From Theobroma cacao (taxonomy: Eukaryota; Streptophyta; Magnoliopsida; Malvales; Malvaceae), in assembly GCF_000208745.1 (NCBI RefSeq), contig NC_030851.1, positions 10,830,126 through 10,894,125 of the forward strand: DNA of 64,000 nt, read 5' to 3'. Shown here piece after piece: positions 35,401 to 45,700 of the stretch. The stretch's first letter is position 1, and each line of letters begins with the position of its first letter. Both the position numbers and the translations under genes were made by a program. Below the pieces are notes generated by a model. That model ran no database searches. It saw only the letters and a program-made list of their open reading frames with translations, and had not been told where the DNA came from.

Positions 35401-36674
35401 TAGAGGAAGAAGTAGACGAGAAACCTTGGTACCATGATATTGTGCATTATCTCAAGTTTCAGCAGTATCCAAAACAAAGCTCAGAAAATGATAAGAAAAC
35501 CATTAGAAGGTTGGCAATGAATTTCTTCTTGGATGGGGACATCTTATACAAGAGAAGTAAGGATCAAGTGCTTTTGAGATGTGTGGATTCAGTCGAAGCT
35601 CAGAGAATTTTTGAGGAAGTTCACAAAGGAATTTGTGGGGCACATGCAAGTGGGCATATGTTGGCAAGACAGGTCATGAGAGCAGGGTATTACTGGCTCA
35701 CGTTGGAAATGGATTGTATAGATTTTGCTCGAAAGTGTCACAAGTGTCAGATATACACAGACAGAATCCACACTCCTGCAAATTCACTGAATGTATTGAC
35801 ATCACCATGGCCATTCTCAATGTGGGGCATGGATGTGATTGGGTTAATAACCCCGAAGGCATCAAATGGGCATCGGTTTATTCTGATGGCGATTGACTAC
35901 TTCACTAAGTGGGTAGAAGCAGCATCTTATGCCAATGTGACCCAGAAAGTGGTATGTAAGTTCATCAAAAAAGAAATAATATGTCGCTATGGTCTCTCGG
36001 AAATGATCATCACAAATAACGCTAGTAACCTCAATGGTTCAATGATGAAAGATGTTTGTGCCAAGTTCAAGATCAAGCATCATAATTCAGTGCCTTATCG
36101 CCCAAAAATGAATGGAGCGGTAGAAGCAGCCAACAAGAACATCAAAAGGATAATTGAAAAGATGACAGATGTATACAAAGATTGGCATGAGAAGTTACCC
36201 TTTGCTTTGCATGCTTATTGCACAACAGTCCGAACTTCCACGAGAGCTACGTCGTTCTCTTTGGTATATGGGATGGAAACAGTTTTACCAATTGAAGTAA
36301 AAATCCCTTCCCTAAGGGTCCTTAAAGAAGTATAGTTGGAAGAAGCCGAATGGGTTAACGTTCGTTATAAGCAATTGAATCTAATAGAAGAAAAAAGGTT
36401 GGCGACACTTTGCCATGGGCAGTTATATCAAAAGAGAATGATGAGGGCGTATGGCAAGAAGGTACATCCTCGTCAGTTCCAAAAGGGAAAGTTAGTATTG
36501 AAAAGAATTCTTCCGAACCAGCAAGATCCTCGCAGGAAATGGACGCTGAATTGGGAAGGACCATTTGTAGTGAAGAAAGCTTTTTCAAGAGGAGCACTAA
36601 TTTTGACAGAGATGGACGGAAGGGAGTTTTCCAACCCAGTGAATGCCGATGCTGTCAAGAAATATTTTGCGTAA
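35401..36674 (+). pseudogene. Integrase of the Ogre-type element, inactive
   Basis: Zinc-binding HHCC part: VHKGICGAHASGHMLARQ followed by CHKCQ. Core: GMDVIGLITPKASNGHRFIL with the first Asp at 35832-35834, and FTKWVEAASYANVT. The second catalytic position reads IITNNASN where the family has ITDN, so Asp is Asn at codon 36015-36017. The Glu is kept (AVEAANKNIKRI, codon 36123-36125). A TAG at 36333-36335 interrupts before the C-terminal region (36336-36674), which reads RRKWTLNWEGPFVVKKAFSR, ALILTEMDG and ends NADAVKKYFA. No chromodomain is present, which fits Tat rather than chromoviruses. Confidence 0.88.
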
Positions 36675-37574
36675 AAAAAAAAAGAGAAAGAAAAATTTTC
36701 AAGTTGAAAACCTGAAAAGGTAGCTTGAGTATGGGAGATGTGTTTAGGGCGAAAACCCGAAAGAGCGGTCTAGACACGAAGGAGGTTCAAGTACTACAAG
36801 GGCTTAACACAGAAGGGGTAAAAATCATGATCCGAGATGTTTAGACAAAAGACAAGGGAGCTGACGATTGTGCTTGTTTCGGGATAAAATTTTGATACTA
36901 CTGTCAATATCTATCGGAACAGTCATTAAGAAAGAACTGTATCCATTTTGTATTAATTGATTTTCCCCTGTTCATTGTCATTATGTCTAATTGTATAAAG
37001 TTCCCTTTTTTCTAATGAAAAATAGCTTTTCTGCTCCCAACATTGTCATCATTTCCATTCTACCAAGAAAGGAGATATGAATACATTGCATTGCATTTGT
37101 CATAAAATTGGAATGATATTTAATAAAGAGCATGATAAAGTAAGAAATGTTTGCAATATTTTGAAAAAAGATCATAATTGACGGGGAATGAAATAGAGTC
37201 TGGTAATATAAAAAAAAAGGAGAAAAAACTAAGAAAAGAAAGAAAGAAATGGAAGTAGCAACAGAATGGAGAACAGTAAAGATGTGAAGAATGATTGGAC
37301 CATGCATATGATAGAGGAAGAAAACAGTTGTGAGCAATGAATTGGTGAAGACGAGAGATCGGAAGCGTGATCGGTTCATCCCCCAATGATCAAATAGAAA
37401 ACTCTAAAACACTCAAAAAAAAAAAAGAGAGAAGTTGATAAAAATGATTAGGATATTTAAAATGTCATGTTCAAAGTTTTAAAACAACTGAAAAAGAAGG
37501 AAATTCATCTTTAAAGTCGTAGAACCTCAGATGAGGAATTGATTATTTTTCACCATTTCAAAAAAAGAAAAAAA
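36675..37574 (+). other. 3' untranslated region of the Ogre-type element
   Basis: No coding sequence; ORFs on the minus strand (36987-37386) are A/T-rich chance frames without a domain. Purine-rich DNA with AAAGGAGAAA-type runs. It leads into two tandem repeat families. Confidence 0.55.
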
Positions 37575-38115
37575 AGGTTTCAAGAAGTTCATTTTTAAAA
37601 TTTCGTTGCCTCAATTTTTGAGGGGCCACATCTCTTAAATCCTTTGGGTACATTCTAAAGACCTCCGAGCACATTATTCTCTTAAATCCTATGAGAACAT
37701 TCTGAAGACCTCCGGGCACATTATTCTCTTAAAACCTCCGAGTAATTAGTTTCAAGACTTTTAAAAGTTTCGTTGCCTCAGTTTTGAGGAGTTTATTTTT
37801 TTAAAAAAGGTCTCATTGCCCCAGTTTTGAGGAGTTCATTTTTAAAAGTTTCGTTGCTTCAGTTTTGAGGAGTTCATTTTAAAAAGTCTCATTGCCTCAT
37901 TTTTTAGGAGCTTATTTTAAAAGTGTCATTGTCTCAACTTTGAGGAGTTCATTTTTAAAAATTCGTTGCCTCAGCTTTGAGGAGTTCATTTTTAGAAGTT
38001 TCGTTGCCTCAGCTTTGGGGAGTTTTATTTTTTTAAAAAAAATTCCGTAGCCTCAATTTTGAGGAGTTCATTACTAAAGTTTCGTCGCCTCAACTTTGAG
38101 GAGTCTCATTTTAAA
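37575..38115 (+). repeat. Tandem array of about 40-bp units in the Ogre 3' region
   Basis: Outside the 47-bp units, about nine imperfect copies of a unit with TTTCGTTGCCTCAGTTTTGA plus GGAGTTCATTTTTAAAAG follow each other from about 37575 to 37625 and from 37742 to 38115. Units differ mostly by T/C changes and A-run length. Such hypervariable, satellite-like arrays just before the 3' LTR are known for Tat/Ogre elements. Confidence 0.8.
37638..37731 (+). repeat. Two tandem 47-bp units
   Basis: Units at 37638 and 37685 share ACATTCT.AAGACCTCCG.GC and ACATTATTCTCTTAAA. A third partial unit (AAACCTCCGAG) follows. Part of the repeat-rich 3' region of the element. Confidence 0.75.
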
Positions 38116-38209
38116 ATTACAACAAAAAAAAAACCTTGGTAAGAAAATTAAAGAATTAGTCAAATACAGTGTCTACATCTTTGCACTATTTTGAATTTTC
38201 GAAATGTGC

Positions 38210-38222
38210 AAAGAGGGGCAAC
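38210..38222 (+). other. Polypurine tract of the Ogre-type element
   Basis: AAAGAGGGGCAAC ends directly at the TG of the 3' LTR (38223). A purine run at this place primes plus-strand DNA synthesis in LTR retrotransposons. Confidence 0.75.
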
Positions 38223-41089
38223 TGTAGACACTAAAAATATATATATATAATAAATAATAAAATTTTAATTAATTAAGAATTATAAAATAATTATAATATA
38301 AAAAAAGTAGTAGTACGTCTGGCAGGGTGCGGATGCACCCTGCTAGGCACCATCTTCTCTGCCAGCCACCACCCTCTCCTTGCCAGACGCGAAAAATTCA
38401 CGTCTGGCAGAGTAGTGGGAGCCTGCCCCCTTTAGCCCAGTTAAAAGGGGCATTGTAGCAACCCGGGGGGGAGGAGCCACAACCTGCAAACAAAAAATCC
38501 CTAGAAAAGCCTAGCCACCTGAAAATAAAAAAACCCTAGAAGAATCCCTATTAACTCAAAAACACAACATCGAAAACATCAAGAATCCTAGTTTAGCAGC
38601 CAGAAACAACCATAAATACCACAATCCAAAAATAAAAAAAGCATACAAAAAAATACCAAAAAATCAGAAAATATGCACAATGAGAGAGGGAGAACGGTGG
38701 GGTTTTTTGGGTGAATTTTTGGTTGATTTTTAGGGGGGATAAAGCTTGGGTATTTGTCACCTGTTAGAATGGGTAAAGCTTGGGTTAGTTGCCGCCGGTT
38801 GGGGAGGATAAAGTCTTGGGACAGTGCTGTCGCCGGTTAGAAGATAGATTTTGGGGTTTTAGTGCCACCGGTGAAGGTGTCGAAGCTTGGGTTTTGCTGT
38901 CGCCAGTTGTAAAGAGGAGATTTTGGGTGAGGGAGCAAAGAAAGATTTAGCTGGCGGCGAAATGAGTGAGAGGGAAAGGAGAAAGGTTTTAGAGGCGCCG
39001 GTTGGAGAAGAAAGATTTTGCTGCTGATGAAAGGAAGAAGCGAGAGAGAGAGAGAAGGAGATCAAGCCGACGTTGAAGAAAAGAAAGGGAGAAATTCGGT
39101 CAGTTGGGTTGCATCACCAGCGACGACAGAAAGCCCCACTAGTTGCCGACAGGTAATGAGGGAGAGAAAGGTTTTTTTTTAGAAAGAAGTCAGAGTGTTT
39201 GTTTCTAGAGAGAAAGACAAAAGGGAGAAAATGGAGTGAGAATAAAAAAGAAGGTTTTTATACTCAGATGTGAGCTTAAACGGCACCGTTTTGGAAAGGA
39301 GAAGCAAGCATTGAAATGGCGTCATTTTGGGCATTTGTAGGCTGTTGGACAGGGACCAGACGGTGGGCTTTGAGAGGCAGACCAGTTGGGCCAGACTAAT
39401 CGTGTTGGGCTACTGTCAACCCATTGAAGGTATACATTTTTGTTTGGTTTTGATTTTGTGGTTATGTTGGGCCCGATGTCTAGGTAGAAAGACAAATCAG
39501 TTTTAATAGATTATTAGGTACAATAAAAAAGATAAGATACATATAAAAATGATTAAACGTTAAGAAAGAACAGAAATTAAAAAATAGCAAATTAAAAATT
39601 AAAAAATAAACGAGAATAAATTAGGAAGAATTAGAATTAAAATGTAATGAAACAAAAATATGAAATATATTAATTGAAAAAGCTAGCTTTATATAAAATG
39701 GAGAGGGATATAAATGAAGAGAGAATGAAAATGAAAAGATAGAGAATTATTAATATAAATAAAACAATTAATACCGATGATGGGATGATCGGTCGGGACG
39801 CGAGAAGTCGTAATCTCGGGCCCATATTCCCTAGGTTTGAAATCCGAATCAAGGCTCCACAGTACGATGGGAGGGCCTCGATTTCAAGATCCCGAAATTT
39901 TAATTTGACTATACAAAAGTTATTCAATAAAAATAATAACTAAATAACAATAGATAAAAAAATGATGATAAAAATAATAATAATTCGAATATATAGTAAA
40001 TAATTAATTTGTGAAAATGCAATATATATGACATTAAATAAAAAAATAAAAAAAATTAAATAAATAATAATAAAAATCTAAGACAATAACTAATTTAAAA
40101 TTAAGCATTAAATGGAATCATAAACAATTTATCTAATTATAAAAGGAAAATATAAGAGTAACCTAGAATAAAAAAATGTAAAGTATGAAAAAATAATAAC
40201 TAGAAATAAAATAGAAAGTATGATAAAAAATAAAATAAAATGAAAATAATAATTAAATAATAAAAAAATGACAAAAAAAGTTGATAATTGCATTAGCATA
40301 GCATATATATATGTTACATCATTGCATATAAATATTTTTGTTTTCGAGTTTAAGCCCCGATAATGGGATCTTTCGAGGATCTTACGAATGGGGGTATTCC
40401 TCGAAAAGTTCTCTAGGTGAAAAAGTGTCCCCAGGTCCCACCAGTATGATGGGAGGGTTCGAGAAACATCATTAATAAAAGGCTTTTGTCCGAATTAGGT
40501 TCATTATGCACGAAAACGTTATTTTTAAAGAAAAACGTACTGTGACCCCGATGATGAGAATTATTCGTTAAATTTGCGAATGCGAGTTTATCGGATAATT
40601 CCCTAGGTGGGAGAACACCCCGGATCCCACCAGCATGATGGGCGGATTCGGGAGAACGTCCTCGATAAAAGGTTATTCGTCCGACATTTTAATCTCATGC
40701 CATGCATCTCATCTTTCCTCACATTTGCATTCCATTTTAGGTTAAATAGGAGATAAAATAAGAGAATAATAACCAAAAAAATATAGTGAACTTAAAAATT
40801 AAAGCCTAATAGGATAATCTAAAAAATGGTACCGTTCATAAAACGAGCATCCCGGGGGTGCTAATCCTTCCCCGGACGTAACCATACTCCCAAGCCTAGA
40901 TCAAGAAAATCGTAGACCAATTTAAGGTTCTCTTCGGCAGGCTTAAAATTAATTTAAGGCTTTGTCGATTAGAATCGAGTCAATAGGTGGCCAATCGCAC
41001 TTAGCAAAAAAGATTGATGGTGACTCTTAATTTTTTAGAGTTTTCACTCGCGTTTGACGATCGGGTTCCCGGACCTGCACATTACGATA
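38223..41089 (+). repeat. 3' LTR of the Ogre-type element (2867 bp)
   Basis: Starts TGTAGACACTAAAA like the 5' copy and aligns with it throughout, but has a shorter TA run and lacks the TATAAA (CAGTTAAAAGG instead). The end reads ATTACGATA, so the terminal CA is TA. By eye the first 230 bases differ from the 5' LTR at roughly one base in fifteen, mostly C/T or G/A. The LTRs therefore diverged well after insertion. Confidence 0.92.
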
Positions 41090-41094
41090 ACACC
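41090..41094. repeat. Right target site duplication of the Ogre-type element
   Basis: ACACC; see 23514-23518 (GCACC). One mismatch, a G/A transition. Confidence 0.55.
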
Positions 41095-41276
41095 AAATGC
41101 TGACGTGATAATGCCACGTTAACGTGTCAGCACTTGAACTCAAATGTGAAGTGGCAGTGCCACGTCATGTTGATATGTTGACGTGGCAATCTTTGGGCTC
41201 GAGATGCCATGTGGCACACCAAGAGGTCACCACATGGTGCATTAAGAGGCTTACATATGACACACTTATTTATCAA
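41095..41276. other. TGACGTGGCA-rich inverted-repeat DNA flanking the insertion
   Basis: No gene. Several facing copies of GTGGCA/TGCCAC and TGACGTG/CACGTCA (for example GCCACGTTAACGTG and GTGGCAGTGCCAC). The 40 bases before the Ogre element are of the same kind, so both belong to the pre-insertion target repeat. Confidence 0.5.
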
Positions 41277-41662
41277 AACAAGATGTGTTCTTGATGAGGT
41301 TTTGAATCCAAGATCTTTAACAAGAATGCCAAAGCCTTTAGTTATAACTTGCTTGTGTTTTATTTATTCTTTTCTTTTCTTTTTTTCTTTTTTACTTTTT
41401 TCCTCAAAATTACGTCGTTTTGGAATTTTTTATTTTTAAAGAAGGCTTTCAAGAGTTTTTATAGCTAGAGTTTTTGAGCATGTAAAAGTACTTCAAAACG
41501 ATGTCATTTTGAGGAAAGAAAGAAAAAAAAATAGAGAAAAAAAGAAACAATAGAAGACAAGTAAGTTATGATCATTAATGAAGGTTTGGATGTGGTGTTA
41601 TAAGCTTTAATATATTTATTAAAGGTTTTGAGTTCGAACCTCATGAGCATACATGTTGTTTT
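41277..41662. repeat. Foldback inverted repeat (hairpin, MITE-like)
   Basis: The left arm (about 41277-41425) and the reverse complement of the right arm (about 41490-41662) share, in the same order, ATGT.T.CT.ATGAGGTT, CAAAACC/TTGAATCC, a CTTTAA block, ATAACTT.CTTGT, a T/C-rich tract and CCTCAAAAT.ACGTCGTTTTG-type sequence. The loop is about 65 bases. The arms are clearly diverged, with small gaps. No ORF with a domain. It may be a foldback element or two inverted SINE copies: the right arm contains a B-box-like GAGTTCGAACCTC near 41629. Confidence 0.6.
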
Positions 41663-42627
41663 ATATTATGATTTTGAATAAAAAAATTAAATTAAAAAAA
41701 ATCCTAATATAAGGACTTCACAGATATTTTAATAAAAAAAATATTAGTTTGAGAAATAATGTATGATTTACAATTGTCAAGTCTGATTTGCGTAAAGATG
41801 AATTTTGCGCGTAAAATTTATGTGCTTGGAAATTGGGAATACAAAGCGTCAAATTTGGACAGTGGCTTCTTACAAACACAGCCAACTTCCTCGTCATTCG
41901 ACATTAAGACTGCTTTGTCTTGTGCGTTGAGAAGCCTTCCCTCCCTTTTACTTGGTTTAATTTTAAAAACAAAACGTCGAGGTAGGTGGGGCCCTTGACA
42001 ATATGGTTATGCCGTATGGCCATGTGCCTACCCCCAAAAGAGCTCCGGCTCCGTTCAAATTGAAAATGTCGCACATTAAAAAAAAAAGCGCGTTTGACTA
42101 TAAACGCCTGAATCTCATCGCCATTATATGTATTATTGACACAAACGTATAGTTTCCTTTTTAATGGAATAAGTCTCTGTCCAGGCGAGATCGGCCCTTG
42201 CGCTATCTTCCAGAAGCCACAAAATTAAAAAACATGTACACAGATCACAACATTACGGAAGATTCAATCGCAGAAAAGGATAGGTAAAGCAATTAAAAGT
42301 ATTATTACTGGCACTCACTCCTTTTCCAGACTAATTAGGTGATCTAATTTCAGTAGGATTAAGGCTTCTACTTGGTGTGTTTGTTAGTACTAATTCCATG
42401 TTCTCAACTGTTTCCGTAATTTACAATTTCCTTATGGAATAAGCAAAATCGTATTCAACTTGGCAATTTGCACAAAGAACGAAAATGAGTATCAGAAATA
42501 TCAAAATTGTCCTAATGTGGCTATGCCCAATCCTCGCATCCCCACTACTACCCATATGGACCCAAAAGGAAAAGAAAACCCTAGTCGTTAACGCTTCAAA
42601 TTATTCACCCCCAAGGGAAAACGATAA
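41663..42627. other. Upstream region of callose synthase 12
   Basis: No gene seen. One W-box core TTGACT lies at 42094-42099, of interest because CalS12 is a defence-related callose synthase. A single W-box core is expected often by chance. Confidence 0.4.
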
Positions 42628-42637
42628 ATATAAAAAA
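42628..42637 (+). promoter_or_regulatory. Candidate TATA box of CalS12
   Basis: ATATAAAAAA about 135 bases upstream of the ATG, in a region that becomes C/T-rich (leader-like) afterwards. Position and motif only. Confidence 0.35.
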
Positions 42638-42768
42638 TTAAACGCGTAATAAACCCGCTCAGTGCTCATACATCCAATCCATTTCCTACCTTCTCTTTTC
42701 CCAAAAAGGAAAACAAATCCAAACCCGGTTTACCACCTCCTCCAATTCCCTAGTTTCTCTTTAATGCC

Positions 42769-45700
42769 ATGTCTCTCCGTTACCGTCACGGCCCTCAGTC
42801 GGGCCCGCCCCGAACCGCTCCGCCTGAAGACGAGCCCTACAACATAATCCCAGTCCACAACCTCCTCGCCGACCACCCTTCCCTCCGTTTCCCGGAAGTA
42901 CGCGCCGCCGCTGCCGCACTACGTGCCGTCGGAGATCTACGAAAGCCTCCTTACGGACAATGGCACCCTGCCATGGACCTCTTGGACTGGCTGTCTCTCT
43001 TCTTCGGATTCCAACACGGCAACGTCAAGAACCAGAGGGAACACCTCGTCCTCCATCTGGCTAACGCCCAGATGCGGCTAACCCCTCCGCCGGACAACAT
43101 TGATACCCTCGACGCCGGCGTCCTCCGCAGATTCCGCCGCCAGCTCCTCAAAAACTACACTAGCTGGTGCTCTTATTTAGGCAAAAAATCGAACATATGG
43201 ATCTCCGATAGCAGCCGCTCTAACTCTGATCACCGGCGTGAGTTACTTTACGTAGGGCTTTATTTGTTGATCTGGGGCGAATCTGCGAATCTCCGTTTCA
43301 TGCCTGAATGCATCTGCTACATCTTCCATCACATGGCAATGGAATTAAACAAGATTCTCGAAGATTACATCGATGAAAACACTGGTCAGCCTGTTATGCC
43401 GTCGATATCAGGAGATAACGCGTTTTTGGACCGTGTCGTAAAGCCGATATACGAGACGGTAAAGGCGGAAGTTGAGAGTAGCAAGAACGGAACGGCGCCG
43501 CATAGTGCTTGGAGGAATTATGATGATTTGAATGAGTATTTTTGGAGTAGGAGATGTTTTCAGAAACTCAAGTGGCCGATTGATGTGGGCAGTAATTATT
43601 TTGTTACTTCCAGTGGAAGTAAACATATTGGGAAAACTGGGTTCGTTGAGCAAAGGTCGTTTTGGAATCTTTACCGGAGTTTTGATAGGCTTTGGGTGAT
43701 GCTGTTTTTGTTTCTTCAGGCGGCGATTATTGTGGCTTGGGAAGGGAAGGAGTATCCCTGGCAAGCTTTGACTATTAGGGATGTTCAGGTTAAGGTTTTG
43801 ACAGTGTTTATTACTTGGAGTGGGATGAGGTTTTTGCAGTCTTTATTAGATGCAGGGATGCAGTATAGCCGTGTTTCGAGAGAAACCTTGGGGCTTGGCG
43901 TCAGGATGGTGTTAAAGGCGGTGGTTGCTGCTGCCTGGATTGTGATTTTTGCAGTTTGTTACGGAAGGATTTGGACGCAGAGGAACCGTGATAGAAGGTG
44001 GACTGGTGAACCTGATAGGAGGGTTGTCCTTTTTCTACAAATTGCATTTGTTTTTGTGTTACCGGAGTTGCTGGCGTTGGCTTTGTTTGTGATACCTTGG
44101 ATTAGGAACTTTATTGAGGGGACAAATTGGAAAATATTTTACCTGTTGTCTTGGTGGTTCCAGAGTAAGAGTTTTGTTGGTCGGGGATTGAGGGAAGGGC
44201 TAGTTGATAATGTTAAGTATACTCTGTTTTGGGTATTGGTATTAACTACGAAATTTGCTTTTAGTTACTTCTTGCAGATTAAACCTATGATTAAACCGAC
44301 AAAACAGTTGTTGGATCTTGAGACTGTGAAGTATGAGTGGCATGAGATTTTTGGTGGCAGTAACAAATTGGCTGTTGGTTTGTTGTGGTTGCCTGTGGTG
44401 TTTATTTACTTGATGGATATTCAGATTTGGTATTCGATTTATTCTTCGTTTGTGGGAGCAGGAGTGGGGTTATTCCAGCACTTGGGTGAGATTAGAAACA
44501 TCCAGCAGTTGAGGCTGAGGTTTCAGTTCTTTGCCAGTGCAATTCAGTTCAATCTGATGCCAGAAGAGCAGTTATTGAATGCCAGAGGAACATTTAGGAG
44601 CAAGTTTAATGATGCTATTCACCGGTTGAAGCTGAGATATGGACTCGGGCGACCTTACAGGAAGCTTGAATCAAACCAGGTTGAGGCTCACAAGTTTGCT
44701 CTGATATGGAATGAGATAATTACGATTTTCAGGGAAGAAGATATCATCTCTGATCGGGAGGTTGAGCTCCTAGAGTTGCCCCAGAATTCTTGGAATGTCA
44801 GGGTTATTCGCTGGCCGTGTTTTCTGCTATGCAATGAGCTTTTGCTTGCTCTCAGCCAGGCAAAAGAGTTGGTGGATGCTCCTGATAAGTGGCTTTGGTA
44901 TAAAATATGCAAGAATGAGTACAGGCGTTGTGCTGTGATTGAAGCTTATGATAGCATCAAGCACATGATGCTTGAAATCCTCAATGTCCAGTCTGAGGAG
45001 CATTCGATTCTCACTGTCCTGTTTCAAGAAATTGATCATTCTATTGAGATTGAGAAGTTTACCAGAACATTCAAAATGACTGCGCTTCCCCAGATTCATA
45101 TGAAGTTGATAAAACTTGTTGAGATATTGAATAAGCCCAAGAAGGATGTGAACCAGGTGGTGAATACTTTGCAGGCCCTTTATGAGATTGCGGTCCGTGA
45201 TTTTATCAAAGACAAGAGGACCATTGAACAGCTGAGGGAGGATGGATTGGCACCTCGAGATCCTGCTGCCATGGCAGGACTGCTGTTTGAAAATGCTGTT
45301 AAGTTGCCTGACCTTAGTGACGAGAAGTTTTATCGGCAGGTTAGGCGCTTGCATACAATTCTGACCTCCAGGGACTCCATGCAGACCATTCCAGTTAATC
45401 TTGAGGCAAGACGTCGAATTGCCTTCTTTAGCAACTCACTCTTTATGAATATGCCTCATGCTCCCCAAGTAGAGAAGATGATGGCTTTTAGTGTCCTCAC
45501 CCCTTACTACAATGAAGAGGTGCTCTACAGCAAAGAGCAGCTCCGAACTGAGAATGAAGATGGGATTTCTATCCTATATTATTTGCAGACCATATACGAC
45601 GATGAATGGAAAAATTTCATGGAAAGGATGCGCCGAGAGGGAATGGTAAAGGATGATGAGATATGGACAACCAAGATGAGAGATCTGAGGCTCTGGGCAT

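Larger units (their letters stand above)
23519..41089 (+). mobile_element. Full-length Ty3/gypsy retrotransposon, Tat/Ogre type, 17.6 kb
   Basis: Two 2.87 kb LTRs bound the element. Between them, in order, lie a tRNA-Arg primer site, an extra ORF1, gag, protease, a 217-nt intron, reverse transcriptase, RNase H, a second archaeal-type RNase H, integrase, tandem repeats and a polypurine tract. Large size, ORF1 before gag, a spliced intron between protease and RT, dual RNase H, a tRNA-Arg primer and a repeat-rich 3' region are together the published hallmarks of the Ogre branch of Tat elements. All coding parts carry stops or frameshifts, and protease, RT and integrase active-site residues are altered, so this copy cannot move by itself. 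It is inserted in older repetitive DNA between the FLOE1-like and callose synthase genes. Confidence 0.93.

Noticed and set aside
36987..37386. Two overlapping minus-strand ORFs (130 and 88 codons) rich in Phe and Leu
   Set aside because: They lie in the purine-rich 3' region of the Ogre-type element; reverse strand of A/G runs gives Phe/Leu/Ser codons by chance.
37575..38115. Possible CRISPR-like array
   Set aside because: Units are adjacent and diverged without unique spacers of constant length, inside a plant retrotransposon. It is a tandem repeat.
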